29,636 nt of DNA from Bifidobacterium sp. UBA744 (GCA_002298605.1 DBKS01000045.1:1-29636); one strand, 5' to 3'. Positions 8,178 to 22,746 are shown, counted from the first letter of the stretch. Made by a program: numbers and translations. The notes: generated by a model not told the origin, from the sequence alone.

Positions 8178-8421
8178 TGTTCTTCTCCTTATGCTTCGAC
8201 CGCTCACCGTAGAGAGGCCGCAATCACCGCAAGCACCAAAGCGCGCATTCACAACAGGTAGGCGACAAGCATAACGACATGCCGATCGCCCATCCGTCTC
8301 CTTTCGCGGCATTCCCTCAGATGAGCCGCCTCACCGCGCCCATCGCTCAGGAATCCCACGCCTTGCTGCCATACTGTGACAAGCTCATTCAACCATTGAC
8401 GACTCGTTCCCGCCGGACAAT

Positions 8422-8443
8422 TGCCGCTAATTGCCAAGCGGCA
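8422..8443. promoter_or_regulatory. Inverted repeat, possible operator
   Basis: TGCCGCT and AGCGGCA are exact inverted copies separated by 8 bp, about 250 bp upstream of the solute-binding protein start. The symmetry suits a dimeric regulator, but the distance and lack of a known consensus keep this tentative. Confidence 0.25.
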
Positions 8444-8473
8444 TCTGCGCCACTGTCCGAAGGCACGGCAAAA

Positions 8474-8517
8474 GCTGCGCCGGGGGGAACGACATCGCCC
8501 CCCCCCGGCAGCCTTTT
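8474..8517. terminator. Terminator after the cation transporter gene
   Basis: GCTGC...CCGGGGGG (8474-8487) pairs with CCCCCCGGCAGC (8501-8512), with a 2-nt bulge in one arm. Read on the minus strand it lies just past the transporter stop and ends in TTTT; the plus strand also ends in TTTT. A run of nine C residues spans 8498-8506. Confidence 0.75.
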
Positions 8518-8522
8518 ACGAA

Positions 8523-9536
8523 TCAGGACTGGCGCTTCGATTTGGCGGAGCGCCAGATATCGGGCTCCACGTAGATCTCCCACTCATACCACGGCAACGC
8601 GGAGCGAACGTTGATCTCGATCTTGTCGATGGTCTGAACGTCATAGTCGCGGTCAAGCTTCGACGTTTCCACTTTGAGGCACAATAGCACCGCATCCTCA
8701 TCCATGTGGATGGCCTGCATATTGATCAGCCGGTCGACGCCATCGGTGTTCTCCACAGCCGCTACCACGAGCTTGCGGGTGCTGGGATCCAGCCCCTCGC
8801 CAACGAGCAGCGAACCCGATTTGAACGCCAGGGCCGCGGAGCCGACAACCAGCACCAGGCCGACCATCAAACCGCCGATGGCGTCATAGAGTTCGTCGCC
8901 GGTCGCCATGGAAAGTCCCACGCCGAGGCCTGCGAACGTCAGACCGATCAGCGCGAGGGTGTCCTCCATCATCACGGCGGCGAGCTCCGCGGACTTGGTG
9001 CGGCGCCAGAAGCCAAACAGCGACCCCTCTTCGACCTTGACGCGGGCCATGCGTTCACGGGCCTCACCGACGGAAGTATGCAGGCCGTACCCTTCCAAAC
9101 AAGCCGAAATGACCACGACGACCAGGGCGGCCAGCAATTCCAGGGACTCGGCATTGCGGTTCAGGGATCCATCCAACAGGCCGATGAGTTTGCCGGCGGC
9201 CTGGGACACGGCGAACATGCCACCCACGAAGAACAGCAGCGTGGCCACGATGAACGATGCGACGTATTTGATGCGATGCAAACCGAACGGATGGCTGTCG
9301 GCGGAACGATGAGAGGAAACCTTGTCGCCGGTCATCAGCACCAGTTCATTGGCGCAATCCGCCACCGAGTGCACGCTTTCCGAAAACATGGACGATGATC
9401 CGGTGAATGCGGCCGCCGCGAACTTGGCGCATGCCACACCGACATTGGCAAGGAGCGCGGCTTTCACCGCGGCGCCGGTCTTCCCGTCCCCGGTCTTGCT
9501 GCCGGACCGTTCCCTCTTAGATTCCATTTCGGACAT
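8523..9536 (-). CDS. Cation diffusion facilitator (ZnT9-like subgroup) transporter
   Basis: This 337-residue inner-membrane protein has the CDF layout of six helices followed by a cytoplasmic domain. Helix 2 carries HSVADCANE with His56 and Asp60, and helix 5 carries VMMEDTLALIG with Glu191-Asp192. The pair HxxxD plus ED, together with HPFGLHRIKYVASF after helix 2, resembles the ZnT9-like branch of bacterial CDF proteins and not the HxxxD/HxxxD zinc branch. CDF proteins usually export divalent metal in exchange for protons; the metal here is uncertain. The start at 9536 follows GGGAGGAG with an 8-nt spacer; an ATG 33 bp further upstream lacks this. It ends in a strong hairpin. Confidence 0.9.
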   Translation of the reverse strand: MSEMESKRERSGSKTGDGKTGAAVKAALLANVGVACAKFAAAAFTGSSSMFSESVHSVADCANELVLMTGDKVSSHRSADSHPFGLHRIKYVASFIVATLLFFVGGMFAVSQAAGKLIGLLDGSLNRNAESLELLAALVVVVISACLEGYGLHTSVGEARERMARVKVEEGSLFGFWRRTKSAELAAVMMEDTLALIGLTFAGLGVGLSMATGDELYDAIGGLMVGLVLVVGSAALAFKSGSLLVGEGLDPSTRKLVVAAVENTDGVDRLINMQAIHMDEDAVLLCLKVETSKLDRDYDVQTIDKIEINVRSALPWYEWEIYVEPDIWRSAKSKRQS

Positions 9537-9625
9537 GGCGATCGCTCCTCCCTCTTCGCGTGGCGACACACACGCTTCACACCGTCATTGTGGATAGCGC
9601 ACCTGACAATGGGAACAGTTCGGCT

Positions 9626-9937
9626 CTATCTGCGCTTATGCCGGTTGACCACCAGCTCGTACAGACCGGCCAGCAGCGCGATGACGTCGATCACGAACAT
9701 CATCAGACTCAGGGTCATCAGCCCCACCGACAGCATCTGGTACAGCGAACTGGGCTGGCCGTCCGCACCTGGGGTGTGGTCGGCCATCAGGGCGGCGCCG
9801 TAGGCGAGGAAGGGCAGCACCGGCGTCGAAGACAGCGCCGCGGACATCGACGGCCTGAACCGCAGCCCTTTGCGGAACAACAGGAACAGCAACGCGACCA
9901 CGGCGGCAACCGCCAATATCATCAGCACGATTTTCAT
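9626..9937 (-). CDS. Small hydrophobic membrane protein of unknown function
   Basis: The 103-residue product has a transmembrane helix at about 3-21, basic residues after it (RKGLRFR), a moderately hydrophobic middle near 37-52, a helix or helix pair at about 64-96, and a basic C-terminal NRHKRR. I recognise no family. The ATG at 9937 is preferred over one 9 bp earlier because AGGA lies 8 nt before it. Only 18 bp separate it from the stop of the upstream isomerase-like gene, so the two are probably co-transcribed and may be translationally coupled. The size, consistent hydrophobic pattern and Shine-Dalgarno support a real gene. Confidence 0.7.
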   Translation of the reverse strand: MKIVLMILAVAAVVALLFLLFRKGLRFRPSMSAALSSTPVLPFLAYGAALMADHTPGADGQPSSLYQMLSVGLMTLSLMMFVIDVIALLAGLYELVVNRHKRR

Positions 9938-9955
9938 GGTGCCCATCCTAGCCCA

Positions 9956-10804
9956 TCACTCAATGTCCCCGTATCGTCTGACCGTGCGGGCGATGGCCTC
10001 GTCGGTGGTATGTTCGAGAATCACCGGCACCAACGGACGCTTGGCCGCGACGATCTCGAGAACGGAGCGAACGTCCATCACGCCTTCGTCGACATTGCAG
10101 CGGTGGATATTGGTCTCGTCAACAGTGAAGTCGTCGATATGCACCGCCACGATCCTCTCGCCGAACAGGTCGAAGGCCCGCCGGGTGATGGCGACCTGGC
10201 CCGATCCGTCAACCGTGCGACCATTGGGCGTGGTGCAGGCGGTCGGGTCGAAGACAATGCCCAGATACGGCGAATCGACATCGTCAATCAGGCGCTTGGT
10301 GGTCTCGAGATCGTAGATCGGATGGTTCGCGCCGGGCTCGACGCCCACCATGGTGCCGACCCGCTCGCCGAATGCCACCAGACGTTTGATCGAAGCCAAT
10401 GCCTGCTGATACATGTCCTCGGTGAAGTTGTCCTCGGTGTAGCGCCCGGGCCCCGCATCAACGGAACCGGTTTCCGTCGCGACCACCGGAGCGCCAAAGA
10501 ACCGGGCGTTGGCCAGATACGCCTCGAAGCGCCGCAGCAGGCGTTCGCGCTCGGTCGGATCGGGGTGCACGATGTTCATATAGCATCCCATCACCGCAAT
10601 ATCAACGCCGCGGGAGGCCAACACCCGACGAATATACGACCCCATGCCCGGGTTGATCTCACGCGTGCCGGATGCCAGATTCGGGAAGGACTTGGGCAGG
10701 GCGAGCTGCACATTGTGCACGCCGTATCCCGCCAAGCCCTGTGCAAGCAGCTCAGGGGTGTCCGCCCAGGTAACGTCATGGCCCCGTGCGCCGAAATTGA
10801 TCAT
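9956..10804 (-). CDS. Sugar phosphate isomerase/epimerase-like TIM-barrel protein
   Basis: This 282-residue protein fits the xylose-isomerase-like TIM-barrel superfamily, which uses one divalent metal to isomerise or epimerise sugars and inositols. Landmarks are the opening MINFGARGHDV strand, IAVMGCYMNIVHPD, VATETGS, the metal-binding Glu in VGVEPGANHP, the Asp in GIVFDPTACTT, and VAVHIDDF near the C-terminus. The start at 10804 has AAAGGACG upstream; the longer frame to 10888 is not needed. It precedes the small membrane protein. The substrate cannot be named: members act on ketohexoses, hydroxypyruvate, inosose and others, and no pathway genes are adjacent. Confidence 0.82.
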   Translation of the reverse strand: MINFGARGHDVTWADTPELLAQGLAGYGVHNVQLALPKSFPNLASGTREINPGMGSYIRRVLASRGVDIAVMGCYMNIVHPDPTERERLLRRFEAYLANARFFGAPVVATETGSVDAGPGRYTEDNFTEDMYQQALASIKRLVAFGERVGTMVGVEPGANHPIYDLETTKRLIDDVDSPYLGIVFDPTACTTPNGRTVDGSGQVAITRRAFDLFGERIVAVHIDDFTVDETNIHRCNVDEGVMDVRSVLEIVAAKRPLVPVILEHTTDEAIARTVRRYGDIE

Positions 10805-10969
10805 GAGTCGTCCTTTCGCCATTGATCGGCACCGCCCGCGCCTTAGCGGTCTCGATGCCGTTGTGTCGTTTATGGACATCTTAGGCACGGAGAGAAAGCG
10901 CCACCATGAACGGCGTCAGTCAGTTATTGCCGAATGACTATCCGATTTTGCAACAGGCGGCCGCCCCCC

Positions 10970-12136
10970 CTATCCGACATGACTCATCAACCGGGTCGCC
11001 AACGTCTTGAATTCGTTGGCGATGGGACTGGAGTCCAACGCACCCTGCTCGTTGAGCACGGCCGGGCGCCCGGCCTCCCCCACTTCGCGCACCTCGGGAA
11101 TCAGCGGCAATTGGGCCATCAGCGGCACGTCGTATCCCAGTGCATGGGTGAGCTGTTCGGAAACCCTCCGTCCGCCGCCGGATCCGAAGATCTCAAGCCG
11201 TTCGCCCCGATGCTCGTAGTAGCTCATATTCTCCACCACGCCGCGCACACGCATCGGTACCTGTAACGCCACCAGCCCGGACCTCACGGCGATATCGGAC
11301 GCACTGGGCTGCGGGGTGGTCACCACCACCAGTTCGGCATTCGGCAACGCCTGGGCCACCGAAATCGCCATGTCACCGGTGCCGGGCGCCAGATCCAGCA
11401 GCAGCACATCCGGCTCGCCCCACCACACATCGGAAAGGAATTGCTCAAGAGAGCGCTGGAGCCTCGGCCCACGCCATAGAATCGCCCGATCGGCGCCGGC
11501 GAACATCCCGATGGAGATGAGCTTGACGCCCCACGCGGTCACCGGCATCAGCATGCCGTTGAGATTGGTGGGCTGGGAATGCACGCCGAACAGCCTGGGT
11601 AGCGAAAAACCGTAGATGTCGGCGTCAATGGCCGCGGTGTCGTATCCAAGAGCCGCGAACGTGGCGGCCAGATTCGCGGTCACCGAGGATTTGCCCACGC
11701 CGCCCTTGCCTGAGGCGATGGCGAAGATCCTGGTTTTCACACCGGGTTTGCTGAACGGGTTCTGACGCCGTTCGGCCTTCAGCTCACTGACCAGGTTGCT
11801 GAGTTTGTCCCGGCTCATCGACCCGACCTCGATGTGCGGAATCAGCCGAGCATCCGGATACGAACTCACGGCGCCGTTGATCTGGTTGGTGATCGTCTCC
11901 GACAGCGGGCAGCCGGGCACGGTCAGCTCCACATGAACCGTTACGTCGAAGACGCCGTCGGATGTCCCGTCCGACGCATCATCCGACGCATCGGCGGGAG
12001 ATACGTCAATCGCGCTGATCATTCCCAAGTCAGTGACCGACCTGCCAAGCTCCGGGTCGATCACACGACTGAGGCGTTCGAAGATCCTCGCCTCCACATC
12101 CTGCGTCCCGTTTGAGCCCGCGATTGTTTGCGCCAT
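10970..12136 (-). CDS. mrp: Mrp/ApbC-type P-loop ATPase, putative Fe-S cluster carrier
   Basis: The 388-residue protein joins an N-terminal MIP18/DUF59-like domain (about 12-125, with Cys76 in VPGCPLSE) to a ParA/MinD-like ATPase. The deviant Walker A ASGKGGVGKSS lies at 141-151, followed by DADIYGFSLPRLFG and the Walker B-like DVLLLDLAPGTGD. The family loads or carries iron-sulfur clusters for target proteins. The usual C-terminal CxxC after ENMSYY is absent: the segment reads ENMSYYEHRGERLEIFG. Related actinobacterial proteins also lack it, to my knowledge. The DUF59 domain holds an extra Asp/Ser-rich insert near 48-61. The start at 12136 has GGGGAGG upstream. It lies 119 bp after ligA on the same strand. 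Confidence 0.88.
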   Translation of the reverse strand: MAQTIAGSNGTQDVEARIFERLSRVIDPELGRSVTDLGMISAIDVSPADASDDASDGTSDGVFDVTVHVELTVPGCPLSETITNQINGAVSSYPDARLIPHIEVGSMSRDKLSNLVSELKAERRQNPFSKPGVKTRIFAIASGKGGVGKSSVTANLAATFAALGYDTAAIDADIYGFSLPRLFGVHSQPTNLNGMLMPVTAWGVKLISIGMFAGADRAILWRGPRLQRSLEQFLSDVWWGEPDVLLLDLAPGTGDMAISVAQALPNAELVVVTTPQPSASDIAVRSGLVALQVPMRVRGVVENMSYYEHRGERLEIFGSGGGRRVSEQLTHALGYDVPLMAQLPLIPEVREVGEAGRPAVLNEQGALDSSPIANEFKTLATRLMSHVG

Positions 12137-12255
12137 TCCGTATCCTCCCCGACGACGGTGCGTCCGCCGTGATCGACAGTGCAACTGGTGCTCTACCCTA
12201 GCGGCTGCGCCCGCGGAATGCCAGAGCGATATGCCGCCAGCAGCGAACGCCGACG

Positions 12256-18377
<6,122 letters not shown>

Positions 18378-18384
18378 GTTCCCG

Positions 18385-18390
18385 ATTGTC
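18385..18390 (-). promoter_or_regulatory. Candidate -10 box of a leaderless TPR-protein transcript
   Basis: On the minus strand GACAAT ends 7 nt before the ATG at 18377, with no Shine-Dalgarno. The hexamer matches the consensus at only four positions. Confidence 0.25.
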
Positions 18391-18493
18391 CCAACCCAGC
18401 CAGACATGACGCCGAGAGAATAACGCGGATGGTTTGATTGGCGCACACCAACGGGAGGGGAACGAACGACGACGGAAAATGAGGATGTGGCCC

Positions 18494-20716
18494 ATGGCGC
18501 GAGTGTTCAACCGACGGACTGGCATGATCTGGCTGGCGGCGTTGCTCATCGCACTGGTGGAGCTGTTCGGCTTCAATCTGCCGCACTGGCAGTCGCTGGG
18601 GCAGGCCGCGGAGGTGGGAGCGGCCGATCATTCCACGATGGGTTCCGGACTGGCCGTCCGAGGCCAGGGCGCCTACGAGATCGTCGACCCGACCGAGGCG
18701 TATGTGGAGATCAGCCAGCTGGATTCCCCCGTCGGCTTCGTGCACGTGGACGCCGAGGGCTCCTGGGACGAGATGCTGCAGGACGCCCGCGAGCTCAATT
18801 CCTCGAACCGCCCCAAGGATTCATGGGGGCTGGCGCTGCTGGACAACACCTATGACGACGCCAATGAGACGCTGTCGATGACAAACGTGCGTCTCGACGT
18901 GATGGTGGATGGCGTCTGGCAGGCCAACCAGGCCGATTACTACAACGCGAACATCGAGGAGTCGAACTATCTGAAAAACCGTGTCGGCGGCAAGGTGACG
19001 GCCGTGCGCCTGTGGTTCCAGGAAGCGGCAGGCTCGAAGATCCGGTTCACCACGATGACGGTGAACAGCGTGGTGCCGATCTCCGTCAACTGGCTCCGCG
19101 TCGCCGTCATGGCGCTGGTGGCGGCCGTCATTCTCGCCTTCCGTCCGTCCTCGAGGCTTTGGTCCATCCCTCTCGACACGCACAGGCGCGGCCAGCGCTG
19201 GGCGTTGGTCGGACTGCTGGTCCCCGCGCTTCTGGCGGTGGTCTCGGTCACCGTGGGCAATGTCTGGTTCTATTCGCCGAACGTCTATCACCATCCGGGC
19301 CAGTTCACCTATGATTTCGACCAATATGCGCATCTGGCCGACTCCTTCATCAAAGGAACCCCCTGGCTTGATCTGCCGGTGCCAGACGAGCTTGCCGCCG
19401 CCGGCAATCCGCTCGACATCGCCACGCGCAACCGGCTCGCAGCCGATGGCGTTCACCCGATCTACTGGGATTACGTGTTCCACAACGGTCACTGGTATTC
19501 CTACTTCGGCCCGATTCCCGCCCTGCTGCTCTACCTGCCGTATCAGCTCATCACCGGCGGCATGCTGCCCACCGCCACCGCACTGGCATGGATGATGTTC
19601 GGGGTGCTGGTCTTCGGTTCCCTGCTGATCGTACGCATCATGCGCCGCTATATGCGCAACCCCTCCCTCGCGGCCACCGGGTTGGCGATCATCCTGTTCA
19701 TGTTTGGCGCGAACGTCCCCTACCTGTGCTACCGCAGCAACTTCTACGCGGTTCCCATGACCTCATCCCTGCTGGCAACCACACTGGGCCTGTGGCTGTG
19801 GCTCGGGGCGAAGCGGCCCGACGGCGAACTGTCGATGGCGCGCATCGGCTTCGGCGCGCTCTGCATCGCCGCGAATCTGGGATGCCGGACCATGTACGTG
19901 GCGGCGGCGCTGCTCGCCTTCCCCATCTTCTGGCAGGACATCACACGCATCCTCACCGGAATCCGCAAGCGGGCCATGGGGCTTATGGCGATCGTCAAAC
20001 CGGTGCTGGCGATGGTGCTGCCCGCACTGGCGGTGGTGCTGCCGCTGCTGTGGTACAACTACTGGCGATTCGGCTCGCCGCTCGATTTCGGCAACGACTA
20101 TCAGATGACGGTTATCGACCTGGTCGACTACAAGTCGCCGATCAGCGATCTGCCGCTCACGCTGCTGTACTATCTGCTGCTGCCCCCGCGATTCATCGAC
20201 GTCTTCCCGTTCCTGTCCATCAATCCGTCGCCGTTCGTCAACTGGGCCTATATGGAACCGTCCATCGGTGGCCTGTTCGTCGCGTTCCCGATATTGCTGC
20301 TGCTGATCGCCCTTCCCTTCATGCGTCGGCGCATGCATCGGCGGCGCACCTGGGGACTGGCCTGGACCTGCATGGCGCTGGCCGGCGCGGTCATGGCGTT
20401 CGACGCGTATAAGGCCGGTTTCGGCTGGCGCTACATGACCGACTTCAGCTGGCTGCTCACCATCGCCATGCTGCTGGCCGTCATGAGCCTGATGGACACC
20501 ACGCCGTCGGCCGAGGCGTGCGAGCAGGCGAGGGGCCGGGTGGAACGCGCGATGCCGACAGCGCAGCGCCGCGTCGCCCGGCTGGTGATCGCGCTCACCG
20601 TGCTCACCGCGATGGTGACCTTCCTGTCGTATTTCGCCGTCGGACGCCAGGATTCCATGTACCGGCTCGTACCGGATCTGTGGTCGTCCTTCGGCTCATG
20701 GTTCAAACTGCTGTAG
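18494..20716 (+). CDS. Polytopic membrane protein, GT-C glycosyltransferase-like
   Basis: The 740-residue product has one N-terminal transmembrane helix (about 11-28), an extracytoplasmic domain of roughly 150 residues, then about eleven further helices. The loop after the third helix carries DQYAHLADSFIKGTPWLDL (from residue 276), and later comes WYSYFGPIPALLLYLPYQLI. This architecture recalls GT-C enzymes that use polyprenyl-phosphate sugars to decorate the cell surface, but I see no decisive catalytic motif, so that assignment is tentative. Start 18494 has GAGGA at 18481-18485; ATGs at 18479 and 18485 are alternatives. The next gene begins 31 bp after the stop, so the two are probably one operon. 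Confidence 0.75.
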   Translation: MARVFNRRTGMIWLAALLIALVELFGFNLPHWQSLGQAAEVGAADHSTMGSGLAVRGQGAYEIVDPTEAYVEISQLDSPVGFVHVDAEGSWDEMLQDARELNSSNRPKDSWGLALLDNTYDDANETLSMTNVRLDVMVDGVWQANQADYYNANIEESNYLKNRVGGKVTAVRLWFQEAAGSKIRFTTMTVNSVVPISVNWLRVAVMALVAAVILAFRPSSRLWSIPLDTHRRGQRWALVGLLVPALLAVVSVTVGNVWFYSPNVYHHPGQFTYDFDQYAHLADSFIKGTPWLDLPVPDELAAAGNPLDIATRNRLAADGVHPIYWDYVFHNGHWYSYFGPIPALLLYLPYQLITGGMLPTATALAWMMFGVLVFGSLLIVRIMRRYMRNPSLAATGLAIILFMFGANVPYLCYRSNFYAVPMTSSLLATTLGLWLWLGAKRPDGELSMARIGFGALCIAANLGCRTMYVAAALLAFPIFWQDITRILTGIRKRAMGLMAIVKPVLAMVLPALAVVLPLLWYNYWRFGSPLDFGNDYQMTVIDLVDYKSPISDLPLTLLYYLLLPPRFIDVFPFLSINPSPFVNWAYMEPSIGGLFVAFPILLLLIALPFMRRRMHRRRTWGLAWTCMALAGAVMAFDAYKAGFGWRYMTDFSWLLTIAMLLAVMSLMDTTPSAEACEQARGRVERAMPTAQRRVARLVIALTVLTAMVTFLSYFAVGRQDSMYRLVPDLWSSFGSWFKLL

Positions 20717-20747
20717 TCCAACATATCCGTTGAGGAAAGGCACTGAT

Positions 20748-21536
20748 ATGATCTTCGGTTTCGGCAAGGCCTCCGACGACTTCCAGTCGCATCCCGACGC
20801 GGCGACGTTCACGCTGGCGAACACTGGCTACACCTATGAGGACGGCGGGGTGGGATTGCTGCGTTCCACCCTGACGATCAGCGAGGCGGATAGGCGCGTG
20901 GCGATTATCGGCCTCAACGGGTCGGGGAAGACCACGCTGCTCAAGATGCTTGACGGCGCGCTGGTCCCCTCCGAAGGCGTTGACGTCACCATCGACGGCG
21001 AAACCCTGAACACCGCGTCGAGAAAAGACCTCAAACGCATCGAGCGGCTGGTGGGTCGCGTGCGTCGCGAGGAGATCCCCAACGCCTTCTACCAGGCCGA
21101 AACCATCACCGAGGCGTTGACCGCACCGTTGAGGAAACGCAAGGTCGCCGAGGGGGAACGAAACGCGATCGTCGGCAATCTGCTCGCGCACTTCCAACTC
21201 TCCGACTGCGCCCGACGCGCCGCATCCGAACTGGATTCGGAGAAGCGTCATTTTCTGGCGATCGCCGCGGCGCTCACGTTCAACCCCGCGGCGATCGTCG
21301 CGGACGAACCCACCAAGGGACTTGACGAAGCCGGCTCGGCACACGTGGCCGCCGCGCTGTTCAGCTACGACAAGCAGGTCATTTTCGCCACCCACGACAC
21401 CGATCTGATCACACGCCCCGACTATGCGATCGACAGGACGCTGGTGCTGGACGGGCACCGCATCGCGTTCGACGGGAAACCCGGCGAAGCGGTGGCGTTC
21501 TACCGGGACCTGATTCGCAGACGGCTAGGCCAGTAG
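20748..21536 (+). CDS. ECF/BioM-like ABC ATPase with degenerate motifs
   Basis: The 262-residue protein is an ABC ATPase. Walker A is GLNGSGKTT (Lys61), Walker B is AAIVADE with Glu187, the D-loop is GLDEAG, and the switch His216 is in FATHDTDL. The tail RTLVLDGHRIAFDGKPGEAV resembles the BioM ATPase of biotin ECF transporters. Two elements are off consensus: the signature reads ELDSEKR (161-167) where LSGGQ is expected, and the Q-loop reads VGRVRREE, with Arg107 where Gln is expected. Start 20748 has GAGGAAAGG upstream. It follows the polytopic membrane protein at 31 bp; no S or T component is adjacent. Its last 12 bp overlap the convergent aminotransferase gene. Confidence 0.85.
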   Translation: MIFGFGKASDDFQSHPDAATFTLANTGYTYEDGGVGLLRSTLTISEADRRVAIIGLNGSGKTTLLKMLDGALVPSEGVDVTIDGETLNTASRKDLKRIERLVGRVRREEIPNAFYQAETITEALTAPLRKRKVAEGERNAIVGNLLAHFQLSDCARRAASELDSEKRHFLAIAAALTFNPAAIVADEPTKGLDEAGSAHVAAALFSYDKQVIFATHDTDLITRPDYAIDRTLVLDGHRIAFDGKPGEAVAFYRDLIRRRLGQ

Positions 21537-22733
21537 AGCCGCCACAGTGCCGAGAACGGCACGGATATTGCCCTCGAAGACGTCGGGCTCGGGCAATAGC
21601 GAGACGGCCAGATAGCCGTTTGAAGCCATGTCGAAGAAATATCCGGGCTGGCCGCTCAGGCCATGATCGCGGATCAGGCGCAGCACCAGCTCGTTTTCGT
21701 CGATCACTCCGGGGAAACGCAGCAGCACATTCCATCCGCCTTCGGCGCGCAGCACGGACACCACGCCATTCGGATCCTCGTCCAGCAATTCGTGCAGGCG
21801 GCGCAAATTGCCCCGCACCCGATCGAGCACCAATGAGGTCTGCGCACCGGCCACAGCCAGCAAATCACCCATGCGGCTGGCGATGATGTCGCTCATCGGC
21901 AGATAGTCGTCGGCGATCACATCCAGACGGCGTTTGGCCTCCTCGACGTCCTGCGCAGGGCCGGACACCTCGATCCAGCCGACTTTGGCATTGGGGGCCG
22001 CCAGCATCTTCGAAAAGCCATCGAGGGCAAATGTGAGCACCCCGCACTCCCCCGCCAGACGCGCATTGCCGTCGAACGGTTCGAGCGTGTAATCGTAGAA
22101 CACCTCGTCGGCGATCAGCGCGATGCCGTAGTCGCGGCACAGCTCGACGATTCGCTCCCGTTCCGGGGGCTTAACGTATGACCCGGACGGGTTGTTCGGA
22201 TTGATCAGCACCAATGCGCGGATGCGGGCGCCGTCCGGCCCATTCAGCAGCCCCTCGATACCAGCCACGTCGATCATCCACGATCCGTCGAACAGCAGCT
22301 GGTATGGCAGTGCGTCCACGCACTCCAACCCGCAGATCGATTCGATGAGCGGATACCCAGGTTTGGGGGCCAGCACCGCGTCGCCGGCGTCGCAGAGCAG
22401 TTTCACCAGCCACGAATACGCTTCGGAGGTGGAGCTCAGCAGATACAGGTCGTCCGGGTCGACGCCGCGGCTGGCAGGCGCCGCGCCGGCCGCCATCGCC
22501 CCCAGTGATCGGCGCCCCGCGAGGTAGTCGGCCAATTGCTCCCGGGCCTTGCGCGGTCCCCTGGGCTCCGCGGAGTATTCCCACGGCACCACTTCGCTGC
22601 TGAGCCCATGCCTGGTGGGATTGGAATCATTGAGCTTTCCAAGCGCCCGACCGGCTGATGCGGCTTCGAGTTCGGCGACGGCGATCGGATTGAGCGTACG
22701 GGAACCCACGCGGGACGAAAAATGCACAGTCAT
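21525..22733 (-). CDS. PLP-dependent class I/II aminotransferase
   Basis: This 402-residue cytoplasmic enzyme has the fold type I aminotransferase layout: SSTSEAYSWL near 100 (phosphate-binding loop), PGYPLIES near 125, NPNNPSG near 178, IADEVFYDY with Asp209 and Tyr213, and the PLP-binding Lys242 in DGFSKMLAAPNAKVGW. It should move an amino group between an amino acid and a 2-oxoacid; AlaA- or AspC-like specificity is possible but not shown. The ATG at 22733 is preferred because TACAAT ends 7 nt before it; the ATG at 22742 has no ribosome-binding site. It follows ppgK by 27 bp, and it overlaps the convergent ATPase gene by 12 bp. Confidence 0.9.
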   Translation of the reverse strand: MTVHFSSRVGSRTLNPIAVAELEAASAGRALGKLNDSNPTRHGLSSEVVPWEYSAEPRGPRKAREQLADYLAGRRSLGAMAAGAAPASRGVDPDDLYLLSSTSEAYSWLVKLLCDAGDAVLAPKPGYPLIESICGLECVDALPYQLLFDGSWMIDVAGIEGLLNGPDGARIRALVLINPNNPSGSYVKPPERERIVELCRDYGIALIADEVFYDYTLEPFDGNARLAGECGVLTFALDGFSKMLAAPNAKVGWIEVSGPAQDVEEAKRRLDVIADDYLPMSDIIASRMGDLLAVAGAQTSLVLDRVRGNLRRLHELLDEDPNGVVSVLRAEGGWNVLLRFPGVIDENELVLRLIRDHGLSGQPGYFFDMASNGYLAVSLLPEPDVFEGNIRAVLGTVAALLA

Positions 22734-22740
22734 GCCCGCC

Positions 22741-22746
22741 ATTGTA
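22741..22746 (-). promoter_or_regulatory. Candidate -10 box of a leaderless aminotransferase transcript
   Basis: On the minus strand TACAAT, five of six to consensus, ends 7 nt before the ATG at 22733. No clear -35 is seen. It lies in the gap after the ppgK stop, so the gene may also be read from ppgK. Confidence 0.45.

Larger units (their letters stand above)
8178..8522. other. 345-bp intergenic region upstream of the solute-binding protein gene
   Basis: This is the longest gene-free stretch. It holds the solute-binding protein Shine-Dalgarno at its left end, a 7-bp inverted repeat (TGCCGCT / AGCGGCA, 8422-8443), and the transporter terminator at its right end. I could not identify a convincing -35/-10 pair. 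A 62-codon minus-strand frame (8249-8437) has no Shine-Dalgarno and a composition unlike a gene. Confidence 0.6.

Noticed and set aside
8249..8437. 62-codon minus-strand frame upstream of the solute-binding protein gene, possible leader peptide
   Set aside because: It has no Shine-Dalgarno and no hydrophobic or family pattern, and it only partly fills a regulatory gap.
8498..8506. Run of nine C residues, possible phase-variable tract
   Set aside because: It lies inside the terminator stem between genes, not in a coding frame or promoter spacer, so slippage would have little effect.
10937..10979. Repeated CTATCCGA on both sides of a GC-rich stretch at the mrp 3' end
   Set aside because: There are only two 8-bp direct copies, one inside the mrp coding end. 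They form no hairpin and could arise by chance.
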